Source of the DNA: Poteriospumella lacustris
Lineage: Eukaryota; Sar; Chrysophyceae; Chromulinales; Dinobryaceae
Length of the DNA stretch: 52,370 nucleotides
Direction of reading: 5' to 3'
NCBI GenBank assembly: GCA_008000375.1
Contig: SMOI01000227.1
Location: 1 to 52,370, forward strand
Positions 1-10,500 of the stretch are shown here, one piece after another (the stretch's first letter is position 1; every line of letters begins with the position of its first letter). Position numbers and translations under genes: made by a program. The notes beneath the pieces were generated by a model. The model was not told where the DNA came from. It saw only the letters and a program-made list of their open reading frames with translations, and did not search any database.

Positions 1-65
1 CGCCTCCTCCGACGCCTCCGTCGCCTCCACTGCCGCCGATACGGCGACCGGCTCCGTCGCCAGCT

Positions 66-107
<42 letters not shown>

Positions 108-493
108 GTGGCTGTGGCTGTGGCTGTGGCTGTGGCTGTGCCGCGGGCTGCGACGTGAAGCCCGCCCACTCGTCCGCCTCCTCCGATGCCTCCGCCGCCG
201 CCGATACGGCGATAGTGGTGTGGCTCTTCTGGGTCGCACTAATGTCGCTCAGTTCGATTGATGTTTCTGAGGGATGTGGAAGGTGGGCGCATTCTATGGC
301 GGATTGCGATGTGTCGGAGGTGATGAAGTCCGCCCAGTCGTCGTCGGCGGGTGCGTTGACGAAGCTCGTCGCGACGTTTCGATTGGGCTCTGACGGCGAC
401 GGATCTGAATGGTCAGAGAGGACGTTACGGACATCGGTTAGAGCCGTGAGTTGCTGAGGACTTACCGTCGAGAAAGTCAAGTAAATCGGACAT
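1..493 (-). CDS. Acidic protein with WxxF-type motifs, 5' part only (gene continues past the window start)
   Basis: The gene reads leftwards from an ATG at 493. Exon 1 (466-493) encodes MSDLLDFLD plus one base, followed by a GTAAG donor. A 61-nt intron (405-465) ends in ATTCAG, and exon 2 runs from 404 off the window edge; the phase-1 junction restores an Asp codon. The protein is acidic and Ser/Thr-rich. It carries two tryptophan motifs, DDDWADF and DEWAGF, each in an acidic setting, then a (QP)n run and a long threonine run. Short acidic W-x-x-F peptides are known ligands of clathrin-adaptor ear domains, so an accessory trafficking factor is one possibility. No folded domain is visible in this fragment and I do not recognise the family. 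The ATG, splice sites and continuous frame make the gene itself fairly secure; the function is open. Confidence 0.6.
63..141. repeat. Trinucleotide (GTC)n and hexanucleotide (GGCTGT)n microsatellites
   Basis: A run of gtc triplets is followed by repeated ggctgt units. On the minus strand both lie in the frame of the partial gene and encode polythreonine and (Gln-Pro)n. Unit lengths are multiples of three, so length changes would keep the frame. Confidence 0.85.
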
Positions 494-1098
494 GTCAAAT
501 GGTGTCCGTCCAATAGATGAGGAGAAGTACCGTTCCGACGTTCCCACCGTCCTTTGATCCGCTGGTGCACCGTCTGTCAACAGCGAAACAGACCAAATCT
601 GCTCCAAGAGAATCACCGCAATAGCTGACACGTAAGTCCAACTGTAACCCGCATCACATTCATCCTAAGGCCCAAGCAAGCGATTGATCAGCTAAGTCAC
701 CGAGACGGCGATCGATCTTCGTCGCTGTGGGTGCTCGCCCAATGACACAGAGTCCCAAACTCTCAGACCGCCCAAATGACCCAGAGTATCTGAGGGTCTG
801 GGACGCTTGCATTGCATATCAGGCACGACGACGACGATTCAAACGTTCAAACGACGCCGCTTGGCCCTTTGGCTCTTGAGGCCTTCTAACTTCTACTTAC
901 TATGGCACCATAGTGGCGTTCTAACAGGCAACTTACACCGAGATAGGCCCTTCCTTCGGAGCATCCATCTGCCGAGAGTAAATTGATTAAAATTGCGAAC
1001 GTCTCTGCGCCAGCTGTGTCCTCCGCACAAGTCATTCGCGGTCACTTCTGCTATCGGTACAACTGTGTGCATCTAGGGTCTTCTCTCTTGGCCGGTGA
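494..1098. other. Intergenic region between divergent genes
   Basis: No gene is visible here. The stretch separates the start of the leftward WxxF gene from the start of CTF8 and probably holds both promoters. The only structure seen is a short perfect inverted repeat at 899-914 (ACTATGG, two bases, CCATAGT). It could be a binding site, but nothing else supports that. Confidence 0.5.
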
Positions 1099-1443
1099 AT
1101 GATTGTACAAGTTGGTGGAACGAACGGCGGACTGCCGGAGCTCTGCATTTTGGAGTTTCAAGGAGAACTCATCGGTGAGAAGGTCGGGATGCTGGGCAGT
1201 CTGACGCTGAAGGCCGGCGAAAAAGTGGAGATGATCATCGGCAACCACTTTCTGGAAGGCAGTTTTCAGAATTTAAAGAGCCCCTTGTTGGTGCTGGACA
1301 GCAACGACTCCACCGACGACATCGCGGCCTCCACCGCCGCTCCGTCGCTCTCCATCCAGGGCGTGGTGCGGCGGAAAATCATTTTCAAGACGCGACCGAA
1401 GCCCGCAGGCAAAAGGACGCGCGAGCAGGCAGATCTCCTCTGA
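1099..1443 (+). CDS. CTF8: Ctf8, subunit of the alternative clamp loader RFC-Ctf18
   Basis: This intronless 114-residue ORF starts at ATG 1099. Ctf8 joins Dcc1 on the Ctf18 form of replication factor C, which loads PCNA in S phase and supports sister-chromatid cohesion. The family pattern is clear: an N-terminal strand (MIVQVGG), then ELCILEFQGEL matching the usual leucine-rich E-x-Q-G-E strand, a glycine-histidine turn (IIGNHFLEG), and the diagnostic C-terminal block KIIFKTRPKP followed by basic residues. In the human protein the equivalent block reads KILFKTRPKP. Length is close to the usual 120 residues. The 3' end converges on CC2D1 with only 37 bp between the stop codons, so the two 3' UTRs probably overlap. 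It is complete with no oddities. Confidence 0.9.
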   Translation: MIVQVGGTNGGLPELCILEFQGELIGEKVGMLGSLTLKAGEKVEMIIGNHFLEGSFQNLKSPLLVLDSNDSTDDIAASTAAPSLSIQGVVRRKIIFKTRPKPAGKRTREQADLL

Positions 1444-1480
1444 ACCCCGCCACCAGCTGCTGTAAATTACTTAATTTTGC

Positions 1481-3439
1481 CTACGATTCGCCGTCGCCGC
1501 CGCCGCCGCCGCCGGACTCGGCGTTGTCTATTTCCTGTTGCATGATCTTCACGCGGCGCATGACTTTGACGGCCAGCGCCTTCGCGTCGGCATCGCCGAC
1601 GTTGCGGCTCAAGTACAGTGCGATCTGCTTGTCGCGCTGCACACGGTCCTTGATGAGCTGCAGGTAGTCGTCCATCGTGAGCACCTCGTTCTGCACCCTC
1701 ATCACCAGCGTCTGCATCTTCACCTGCAGCAGCTGCAGACGCAACGTCGCATTGAACTGTGCATCTTCGTCCAGCGTTCCAGACTGCACCACCTGGGTGA
1801 CAGCCTCGATCTCCGCCTCCAACACGTCGTTGCTCTCGAGGAAGTCGACGGCGTCGGGGTCTTTGCACTCGCGCTCCGTCAGGCCGCCGCTGTAGTCCCT
1901 CGCGGCGCTCGGCGCTTCGGTGGCGGCGACTTCAGAAGAGGACGCGCAGCTGGAGGGCTGCTGCGCAGCAGTGTTGTCCGGCAGTGGCGGCCAGGGCTCC
2001 ACGACGAGCTGCCGCTCTTCGACTACGCGCACGTCAGCGCCCGACAGCGGCTTGCGCACCTGCAGCGTCGCGACGACGTAGCCGCCGACGGCTTTGCCCT
2101 TCTTCGCCGCGCCGTCCTCCGCGGAGGCGATTTGATAGAGCGGCGTTCGTCCGCCTGCCTCGGAGGCTGCGGCCAGCTCGGAGAGCGGAAGCGTCGCCAG
2201 CGCCAAATCGACGCTGCTGCTCCAGAGCACGCCCGCCTTCTGCCCCACCAGCTTCAGCGTCAGCTTCTTGCGCAGCATCGTGTTCTGCGCCACCTTCGTG
2301 CGCTTCACGACGGCGAAGGACGTCTGGAAGCGCCACGTAGCACTGCGAGACGCAGCGTCGTACTTTGCGGCGGCCGTGCGGCAGCTGCCGAGGTCGCTCT
2401 CTTTGCCCGCGCTGCCGACGGAGACCTCCGCCCACAGCTCCTTCACCTTGTGCTCCTTCAGCAGCGCGTCGATCTCGTAGACACCGTCGACCTGCACGCG
2501 AAGTTCGTCCTCCGCTAACTCTAGGCGCTCCAGAGACACTCTCTTCTGGGTGGTGGTCCAGCGAAACGCCGGTGCCTTGGCGCCCGGGACGGTGCGGCGC
2601 GCGCGCGCGGTGCCGAGTTCTTGTTCGTGGCGCTTGTACTCCCGCATCTTCGCCACTGCAGCGGGCGGGTCCGATTCACGCAGAGCTTTCGCCTCGGCGA
2701 GGGCGAGGCGAGATGCCTCCACCAACGCGGCTTCGAGGGCGACGAAATTGGGGTCGCCCTGCAGCCTGGGCGGCTGTGCCGCTGCGCCGCCGACTGCCGC
2801 CGGCGATCCGCCTGACGCGGCCTTCTGCTTGCTCACGCGAAACCAATACAGGGCCTCCTCCGTATTGCCCAGACGCTTCGCCTCCACGGCACGTCGCTTG
2901 GCGTCTTCGATAGACACACCATCGACGGAGAGGCTGCCAGGCCCCGTAGCCACCGAAGCGCCCGCAGGCATCGCAGCTCCTTTCGCGCTCTGGGAAGTAG
3001 AACTACTGGCCACCGTCACGACCGGGGCTCTGGTCGTCTGCTCTATCAGCGGAGCGACAGTTTGCGCCGCTGACGGTCGCGGCGGCTTCGTGGGACGAGA
3101 AACGGGCTCTCGTCCGACGGACAGCTGCTCGTACATGGCCAGCAGCTCCTCGTCGTGCAGGTCGGCATCGTCCAACCGAATCTGTGATTCGTCAAGTTCT
3201 GGTGGGATTTCGTGCACCGATTGTACTATCGCGACGGACGGATCAGAGATTGCGTCGGGTACAACGCGGCGACGCAGCTCGCTCGACGAGTGTAGGTCAT
3301 GATCAGAGGCAGCCGCACTGTGCGCATGCTCACCCCAGCCCATGCTGTGCAGTTCCGCCAACAGTTCTGGGTCTCCAAGCAAATCGTCGATCCTAATGGC
3401 ATCTATTCCCAGCTCCTTGGGGTCCCATTCGTCGCTCAT
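1481..3439 (-). CDS. CC2D1/Lgd-like protein (DM14 and C2 domains, coiled coil)
   Basis: One uninterrupted 652-residue ORF starts at ATG 3439. CC2D1 proteins (Lgd in flies) bind the ESCRT-III subunit CHMP4/Shrub and act in endosomal sorting and receptor signalling. Visible parts in order: an acidic N-terminus with DPELLAELHSMGW, a typical helix in these proteins; a DM14-type helix pair around residues 175-205 (SIEDAKRRAVEAKRLGNTEE); a charged helical stretch; a C2-like beta region at about 300-450; and a C-terminal helix rich in charged residues ending in a glycine tract. Only one clear DM14 unit is seen, whereas animal proteins carry four. The gene is GC-rich yet unbroken, unlike its neighbours. 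Family assignment rests on domain order and the DM14 unit. Another C2/DM14 protein is the main alternative. Confidence 0.7.
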   Translation of the reverse strand: MSDEWDPKELGIDAIRIDDLLGDPELLAELHSMGWGEHAHSAAASDHDLHSSSELRRRVVPDAISDPSVAIVQSVHEIPPELDESQIRLDDADLHDEELLAMYEQLSVGREPVSRPTKPPRPSAAQTVAPLIEQTTRAPVVTVASSSTSQSAKGAAMPAGASVATGPGSLSVDGVSIEDAKRRAVEAKRLGNTEEALYWFRVSKQKAASGGSPAAVGGAAAQPPRLQGDPNFVALEAALVEASRLALAEAKALRESDPPAAVAKMREYKRHEQELGTARARRTVPGAKAPAFRWTTTQKRVSLERLELAEDELRVQVDGVYEIDALLKEHKVKELWAEVSVGSAGKESDLGSCRTAAAKYDAASRSATWRFQTSFAVVKRTKVAQNTMLRKKLTLKLVGQKAGVLWSSSVDLALATLPLSELAAASEAGGRTPLYQIASAEDGAAKKGKAVGGYVVATLQVRKPLSGADVRVVEERQLVVEPWPPLPDNTAAQQPSSCASSSEVAATEAPSAARDYSGGLTERECKDPDAVDFLESNDVLEAEIEAVTQVVQSGTLDEDAQFNATLRLQLLQVKMQTLVMRVQNEVLTMDDYLQLIKDRVQRDKQIALYLSRNVGDADAKALAVKVMRRVKIMQQEIDNAESGGGGGGDGES

Positions 3440-3893
3440 TCTGCTGGGACGTTCCGCCAGGACTCAACTGATGTGGTAGTATTTACGGACAAAACCTTCG
3501 TCACCCACAAGGAAATGGATTCCAGCTTGTTTCTCTAGGGAGATAACAGCTCGCGTAAACAGATATCTAACAATACCTGCATAGTATCGGCGTTTGCCAT
3601 CGTTATTCGTTATTTGGCTTCCTGAACCGCCGCTGCAGCTGAGCCGTCGTCGTCGCCGTGTCCTTCTGGGAAGTCTGGGCATCTGCGACTGTCACGACGA
3701 CGACGATTGATGACGATCACGACGACGACGACGTCGCTGCGGTCGCAGGTCGCAGGTGGTGGGGTGGGCCATTGCAAACATTGCAACGATTTGTGGCGTC
3801 ATTCTCACATACAATACGTTGCCGCATCTGAATCGCCGTTTTCCCCGTTGACTGAGCGACGCTCTGCTGAACCCGCCACACGTGACACGCGGG
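3440..3893. other. Divergent intergenic region, CC2D1 / tRNase Z
   Basis: About 450 bp separate the two start codons. The stretch contains short gac/gtc-rich runs near 3690-3740 and no recognisable gene. It probably holds both promoters. Confidence 0.5.
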
Positions 3894-5247
3894 ATGGAGT
3901 GCTTGGTCCAGTTTCTCAACTGCGGCTACAATGCAACCGGCAACTCGGTGTTGCTGACGTTTCAGAAGACGATCAAAACTGAGACGAAGACGGTCAACCA
4001 GATCTTGGTGAACGTGGGCGACTCCTGCCAGCGCGTCTGCCAGGACAATCGGATAAAGCTGCACGCGCTCAGCGCGATCTTGATCACATCCCTCGCCCCG
4101 CACAATCTCTCTGGCTTCGCGGGCATGTTCCTCGCGTTGTCGGACTTGGGCGTGGGGGAGCTGCAGGTGTTCGGGCCCGCGGGCCTGCGGGCGTATCTGG
4201 ACGCGCTCCTGCCTTACATCAACCGCAAGTACCCCGAGCTGAAGGTGGAGGAGGTCGACGACGTCCGCACCGTGCGAACGAAGGGCGCCGTGCTGCGGCT
4301 GGAGCCGGTGTACAACGCCGACGAGCCGCGCAGGACCGTCGCCCTCGCCGCGTCGGCCACCGTCGTCGACGACCTCAGCTTCCGCTTCGACGACGAACGC
4401 GCGCCGCACCCGCGGCTGTGCTTCCTGCCCGCCGCGCACTACTTCGCCACCTTCCCGTCGCTGCGCGAGCTGCTGCAGGCGGCGTCCGCAGAGCCAGCGG
4501 ACGACGGCGACGGAGCCGCGCGCGAGGCCGCCCATCGGCCGGTGGTCGTCTTCTGCCCCATCGCGGTCGCCTCCCACTTCGGCGAGGACCTCCGCGCCGA
4601 CGACGACTCCGACGCGGACGACGCCTCGCCGCTCTCCGCGACGGCCGCGGCGCCGCCGGCCGCCACCGACGACGGCGACGGTGACGGCGACGGCGACGGC
4701 GACAGCGACGGAGACGACGTCGTGTCGCCCGCAAAAACCGCCTTCTCGGACCTGCGCCACCTGTCGCGGCGCTACGCGTCGCTGTCCTTCGTTCTGCCGG
4801 TAAGCCGCCCCGCCGCCCGCCTCGCCGCCGCCCGCTGACCCCGCCGCTGTCGCTGTCGCTGTCGCTCAGAACGTGCTCGACGGCGAAACGCGCGCCGAGT
4901 TCCGCTCGCTGCAGACGCGTCTCGCGCGCGGCTACCGCAGCAGCGACAGCGCGTCGCCTGCGCGACAGGCCGCGCGGCAAGAAGCGGCGCTGCTCGGCGA
5001 CGAGCCGCGGCGCCCGCTGCGCCTCGTGGCGCCGCCGCTCGCGGCGCTGCGAGCGGCGCTGCGCCGCGCCGACGCATCGAACGGCGCAACGGGCGGCGCG
5101 GCGCTGCCGCCGGCGGGCGGCGGAGCGCTGTGCGTCGCCGAGCCGCTGCTGCTGCTTCGGCTGCGCAGCGACCGACCGGCGCAGTGCGTCGCGGAGCCGC
5201 GGCGCTGCTGCAGCGCATCGTCGGCGCCGTCCGCGACGCGCGCCACA

Positions 5248-5309
<62 letters not shown>

Positions 5310-7268
5310 GCGCCGCCTGCGACGGAGCCGCTGCTGCGTCTCGAGTCCGGCGCCGCCGACGAGGACGACGCAGCCACCGACGCAGCCGCCGACGCGGGCG
5401 CCGTGTGTCTGTCGCCGCGGAAGCGGTCGCTCGCGCAGATGCGCGGCACAGCGCCGCCGCCACCGCCGCCGCCGCCGCTGGCGCCGTTTTCTCCGCCGAA
5501 GCCGCCGGCCGCGGCGCCGCCGAGCGACGCGTCCGCCGCCGCCGACGGCCGCAGCCAGAGCGCGCTCAACCGCTCGGCCGCCTCGTTTCTGCGCGCGAAG
5601 CTGTTGACGCTGCAGACGCTGCCGCCGGTGGCGGCGGTGGCGGCGGCGCTGCGGCGGAGGCGAAGGCGTCGCCGATGGTCGACGCGGCGGCGCAGGAGGC
5701 GGCGGGCGGGCGCCGGCCGTCGAACCCCTTCGCCTCCGCCGCGCGCAGCGTCTGCGTCGCGGCGCGACCCGCCGCCGACCAGCGCCCGCCGCCCGTCGAC
5801 GCCGCCGCACCGCGCGCGGACGCCGCCGCGGCGCTGCAGCTGTCGGCGCAGGCGCTGGCCGACGCGCCGAGCGCCGAGCTCGCGTCGCCGGCGCTGCCGG
5901 CGCTGCTCGACTGTCGCTGGCGCCGCCCGCGGCCTCGCCGCCTGCGCCGCCCGTCGCGAGCTCCGTCGGCGGCGCGCGGCTGCGGAAGCGGCCGAATTTG
6001 TCGCTGGACCTGCGGCCCCCTCGCGCGCCCGCCGCGGCGCTCGACGCGGCCACCGACGACGCCGCGACCGACGGCGCCGCGCTGGGCGACGCGTGTCGCG
6101 TGAGCTTCTTGGGCACCGGCAGCGCGGCGCCGTCGACGCAGCGCGCCAACTCGGCGATTCTGCTGACGCTGCTGGCGGGCGGCGCGGCGGGCGGTGCGGT
6201 CGATGGCGACGCGGCGGCGGGCGACGCGGCGGCGGGCGACGCGACGCGGCCGGCGAGGAGGACGGGCCGTGCTGCTCGACTGCGGCGAGGGCGCCGCCAG
6301 CTGTCCAGCTCTGCGGCGGCAGCGTGGCGCGCTTCGACGCGCTGCTGCTGTCGCTGCGGGTGGTGTGGGTGTCGCACCACCACGCGGACCACGCGGCGGG
6401 CCTCACGATGCTGCTGCACCACCTGCGGCGCGCGCAGATGCGGCGGCGGCGGTCGCTGCGCGTGCGGTCGCTGCGGTCGGCGCTGTCGCGGCTGGTGCGG
6501 TCGTACCCGTCGCAGCTGTGGGACAAGTACCGCAACCGCGACGGGCTGTCGGCGCCGCCGCTGGAGCCGGGCCGCCTGCTGCTCGTGGGGCCCGAGTCGG
6601 TGCTGCGCGCGACCGAGTTCTGCCTGTCGGTGGCCGGCCTCGACGACCTCGTCGGCTTCCTCCCCGCCACGAACGCGCTGTACGCCGGCCTCACGCGGCA
6701 GGTGCAGGAGCTGACGGACGGCCGCCTGCGCCGCCTCGTGGCGGTGCCCGTGCAGCACTGCCACTCGGCCTTCGCGCTGGTGCTCGAGCTGCGCGGCGGC
6801 CGCAGGGTCGTCTACTCGGGCGACTGCCGCCCCTCGCAGAGCCTCGTGCGTGCGGGCCGCGGCTGCAGCCTGCTCATCCACGAGGCGACCTTCGCCGACT
6901 GCGACGCCGCCGAGGCGCAGAAGAAGCGCCACTGCACCGAGGCCGAGGCGCTGGCCGTCGCGCGCCAGATGCGCGCCGACGCCGTCGTCCTCACGCACTT
7001 CTCCCAGCGCTACAACGTGCGCAGCGACGCCCCTGCGCCCTCTCTGCCGCAGCCGCAGCCGCAGCCGCAGCCGCAGCCGCAGGCCGCCGAGTCTGCGGCG
7101 GCCGCAGCGGTCGCCAACGGCGCCAGCGACGCTCCGGCGCTCGACCCGCCGCCGCGCGTGGTCTACGCCGTCGATCTGCTGTCGTTCCTCTTCCCGTCGC
7201 AGATGGCGCAGGCGATGCGCGAGGCCCCGTCGCCGTTCGCCGCCGCGGCCACTGAGGCGCCCCGGTAG
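3894..7268 (+). CDS. ELAC2: Long-form tRNase Z (ELAC2/Trz1), reading frame broken in several places
   Basis: This enzyme removes 3' trailers from precursor tRNAs. The first ATG is 3894 (an upstream in-frame GTG exists). Exon 1 (3894-4799) holds the degenerate N-terminal metallo-beta-lactamase half: a beta-rich start (MECLVQFLNCGYNATGN), then LSGFAGMFLALSDLG and the GPAGLRAYLDALLPY helix. A 70-nt GT-AG intron (4800-4869) joins in phase 0. The catalytic C-terminal half has VSFLGTGSA, LLDCGEG, the zinc motif SHHHADHAAGL, and later YSGDCRPS, HEATF and LTHFSQRY. Between the halves lies a long low-complexity insert with a polyaspartate run and proline, alanine and glycine tracts. The frame changes near 5200, 5640, 5950, 6240, 6262 and 6300. 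Two of these shifts flank the catalytic DCGEG motif, so simple decay is unlikely; missing bases in GC repeats are more likely. All catalytic motifs are present. Confidence 0.88.
5250..5309. repeat. (GAC)n microsatellite encoding polyaspartate
   Basis: About 19-20 near-perfect gac triplets lie inside the linker between the two halves of tRNase Z. In the frame judged to be coding they give an uninterrupted aspartate run. Confidence 0.9.
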
Positions 7269-7520
7269 CAGTACCGGCGTCCCGGAATTGTCGATCAAAT
7301 ACTACGGGTTTACGAAATAATTTGGGTGTTTTGGTGTCTTTTCTGTGTTTCTGGGGGTTTAGGGGCGAGAAGATCCGCGGCGTCGGCGTCGGCGTCGAGC
7401 GTCGCGGTCCCAACGAGCGACCGAGGCGCAAGCACATTCGAACGACCGCTTCCCCTCATCGCTTCCTGGTAGTTGCCATTTCACAGACGAATCTGCGGCT
7501 GCGCGGTCTGTTGATGCACA

Positions 7521-10500
7521 ATGGGAAACGCGACGCTGCGTCAGACGCCGGTGGGGCAGAACCTCGACCAGGACCTGCGGCTCTTCATGCAGGCCGATCT
7601 GCCGAAGTTCGTCACGTTGTCGAAGATTGGCAACGGGAAGTTCATGAAAACGTATTTGATGCGCGTGGAGAGCACGCGCGTGGTGGTGAAGGTGTACATG
7701 AAGCTGCCCGACGAGGACCTCGCCGCGGCCGCGCGCGCGGTGACGGCGCTGTGGAACACCATTCCGCCCACGAAGTACCCGAACCTCATGCCGTATCAGA
7801 TGTGGATCCGCTCTAGTCCGAAGAACAAGGCGGCGCCCGCGCCGGTGTATCTGATTCGGCAGCATTTCAACGCGAACCTCTACGACCGGCTGTCGACGCG
7901 GCCGTTCCTCAACGAGCTCGAGAAGCGCTGGGTCATCTTCCAGCTGCTGAAGTGTCTGGAGATCTGCCACGAGCACGGCGTGGTGCACGGCGACGTGCGG
8001 CCGGAGAACGTGATGTGCACGACGTCGAACTGGCTCGTGCTCACCGACTTCGCGCCCTTCAAACCCGCCACGCTGCCCGACGACGACCTCACCGACTTCA
8101 AGTACTACTTCGACGCCATGGCGCGCGACCGCTGCTACATCGCGCAGGAGCGCTTCTACCGCAACCGCGTCGACCGCTGGACGAAGCAAACGGCCGACGG
8201 CGGCAGAGGCGGCCGCAAGGCGCCCGCGGGCATCGCGCCGCCGTCGGAGCTGAAGCCGCAGCTGCAGGCGTCGATGGACGTGTTCTCGGCGGGCTGCGTC
8301 ATGGCGGAGGTGATGATGGACGGCACGCCGCTCTTCGACCTGCCGGCGATGCTGCAGTACGTCTCCTCGGCGCTCGAGTCGCTGGCGGCGCCGGCCGCCG
8401 CGGGCGCTCGCGGCCCCGACGACGACGTCGCCGCCACCACCGCCACCGCGGCGCCGGCGGTCGCCGCGGACGACGTCGCCGCGCGGCAGCTGCTCGCGCG
8501 CATCCGCGACCCGCAGCTGCGCGCGGTGATCGCGTCGATGACGCGCAAGACCCGGACAAGCGCCTGGCCGCCGCCGACTACCTCAAGATCCTGCAGGGCC
8601 GCCTGCTCGTCGCCGACACCGTCCTCGCCTCCTCGCCGCGCCCCGCGCCGCCAGCGCCGCGGGCGACGCGCCGCCGCCGCCGCCGCCGCCGCCGCCGGTG
8701 CTGCCCGAGTACTTCGAGTCGTGCGTGTACCCGCTGTTCCTGAAGCTGCACTGGAACGGCACGACGCCCGACGACCGCGTCGCCATCGTCTGCGAGTCCT
8801 TCGGCGACGTCGTGGCGCACATCTGCGGCCTGCGCGACACCGACGGCGCGCGCTTCTTCGCCGCGGCGAAGACCGACGCGCCGCTGGTGCTCGCGTCGCT
8901 GCTGTCGCTCGAGAACCGCGCGCACGAGGTGCTCCTGGCGCCGCGCGGCCCGAGCTGCGGCCCGAGCCGCGCGCCGGTCGCGCGCGCTCCGAGGCGGAGC
9001 ACCGGACGCTGCGCCAGGCGAAGTGGCCGCGCGGCGGCGCGGGCGCCAAAGTGCGCGTCGCGGAGGCGTCGGTGCTGCTGCTGACGGCGGCCGAGCGCCA
9101 GGCGCTGGGCGCGCGACCTGCTGCAGCGCGCGAAGACGCTGCTCGCCGAGCTCGACGCGGTGCAGCGCGCCGACGCGCACTGGGAGGCCGCCTTCCTCGC
9201 GCCGCCGCCCGCCGACGCGCCGCCCACCGCAGCCGCCGCCGATGCCGCCGATGCCGCCGACGCGGCGCCCGCGAAGCAGTCGCAGCTGCAGGCCGCGCTC
9301 GTCGAGACGCTCGAGCTGCTGCAGCAGTCGCTGGCGGCGCCGCGGCCGCGACGAGGCGCGCGGCGCGGCCGCTTCGGCTTCTTCTCGCCGCCGCCGTCGC
9401 CGTCGTCGCCGGGCGCGCCGCGGCGGGCGGCGCGCGGCCGCAGCACGAGGGCGTCGTGCTCGTCGTGGACCTCGTCTGCGCCAACTACCGCCACCTGAAG
9501 CTGCTGCCGTCGCGCGCGCTGAGCCTGCTGCTGCTCGGCCGCCTGGGCGTCCTGGCGCCCGACGCGGTGATCCTGCAGCGCATCGCGCCGGTGCTCGTCG
9601 TGGCGACGGAGGACGCGGCGCCGGGCATCCGCGTGCTGGCGCTGCGCGCGCTGACGGCGCTGACGGCGCTCGTGCGGCGCGTGGAGCCCATCGAGGTGGG
9701 CTTCTTCCCGCAGTTCGTCTTCCACGCGCTGACGCGCCTCGCGAAGGACGCGGAGCCGCTCGTGAAGCTGGCGCTCGCCGAGTGCCTCGGCACCGTCGCC
9801 GTCACGGCGAAGCGCTTCCTCGCGCTGGGCCACCGTCTGCACGCCGACAAGGGCGCGCGCGACGCGGCGGCCGCCGGCGACGGCGCCGCGGGCCTCGGCG
9901 ACGCGGCGGCGCCCAGCGGCCCGTTAGCCGCGGCGACGGCGCCGGCGCCGGCGGTGGACTTTCCGTTCGACGCGAAGCTGGAGCAGCTGAAGGAGCAAGT
10001 CTCGCGCTGGATCCGCGACCTCGTCATGGACACGCCCAGCGCTGTCGGTGGCGGCGGCGGCGGCGGCGGGGGCGGCGGGGGCAGCAGCAGCGCGCGGTCG
10101 CCGGGGCTGGCGAGCAGCATCGGCATGAGCCTCTCGTCGGCGACGATGACGGCGCCGGAGACGGCGGTGAAGAAGGCGCTGCTGGCGCACGTGCTGCCGC
10201 TGTGCGTGTTCTTCGGCCCCGAGTCGACGATGGACAAGCTGCTGACGCAGCTGCTGACGTTCCTCAACGACCAGGACTGCGAGCTGCGCGCGCTCTTCTG
10301 CCGCCAGATCGCCGGCGTCGGCGCGTTCCTCGGCCTCAGCGTGACGAGCGAGTACCTCGTCCCCTGCCTGGAGAACGTGCTCTACGACGTCGAGGAGAAG
10401 GTCGCCGTCGCCGCCGTCGACGCGCTGCGGCTGCTCGTCGCCGCGCAGCTCGTCCGCGCGCAGCTGGCTGCTCGACTTCGCGCGCAAGGCGCGCGCGCTG

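Noticed and set aside
155-457. 100-residue plus-strand ORF near the window start
   Set aside because: It is antisense to the spliced minus-strand gene, whose exon junction restores a continuous frame with coding-like motifs.
3882-3893. Upstream GTG as the start of tRNase Z
   Set aside because: A eukaryotic gene should use ATG. The first in-frame ATG at 3894 begins the conserved N-terminal strand directly.
6230-6310. Programmed frameshifting or tiny introns explaining the tRNase Z frame breaks
   Set aside because: The shifts are only a few dozen bases apart with no GT-AG pair of plausible size between them, and the same kind of break recurs in every extreme-GC gene, which fits sequence error better.
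4375-7298. Long minus-strand ORFs across tRNase Z
   Set aside because: Arginine/alanine-rich translations produced by high GC. The conserved metallo-beta-lactamase motifs are on the + strand.
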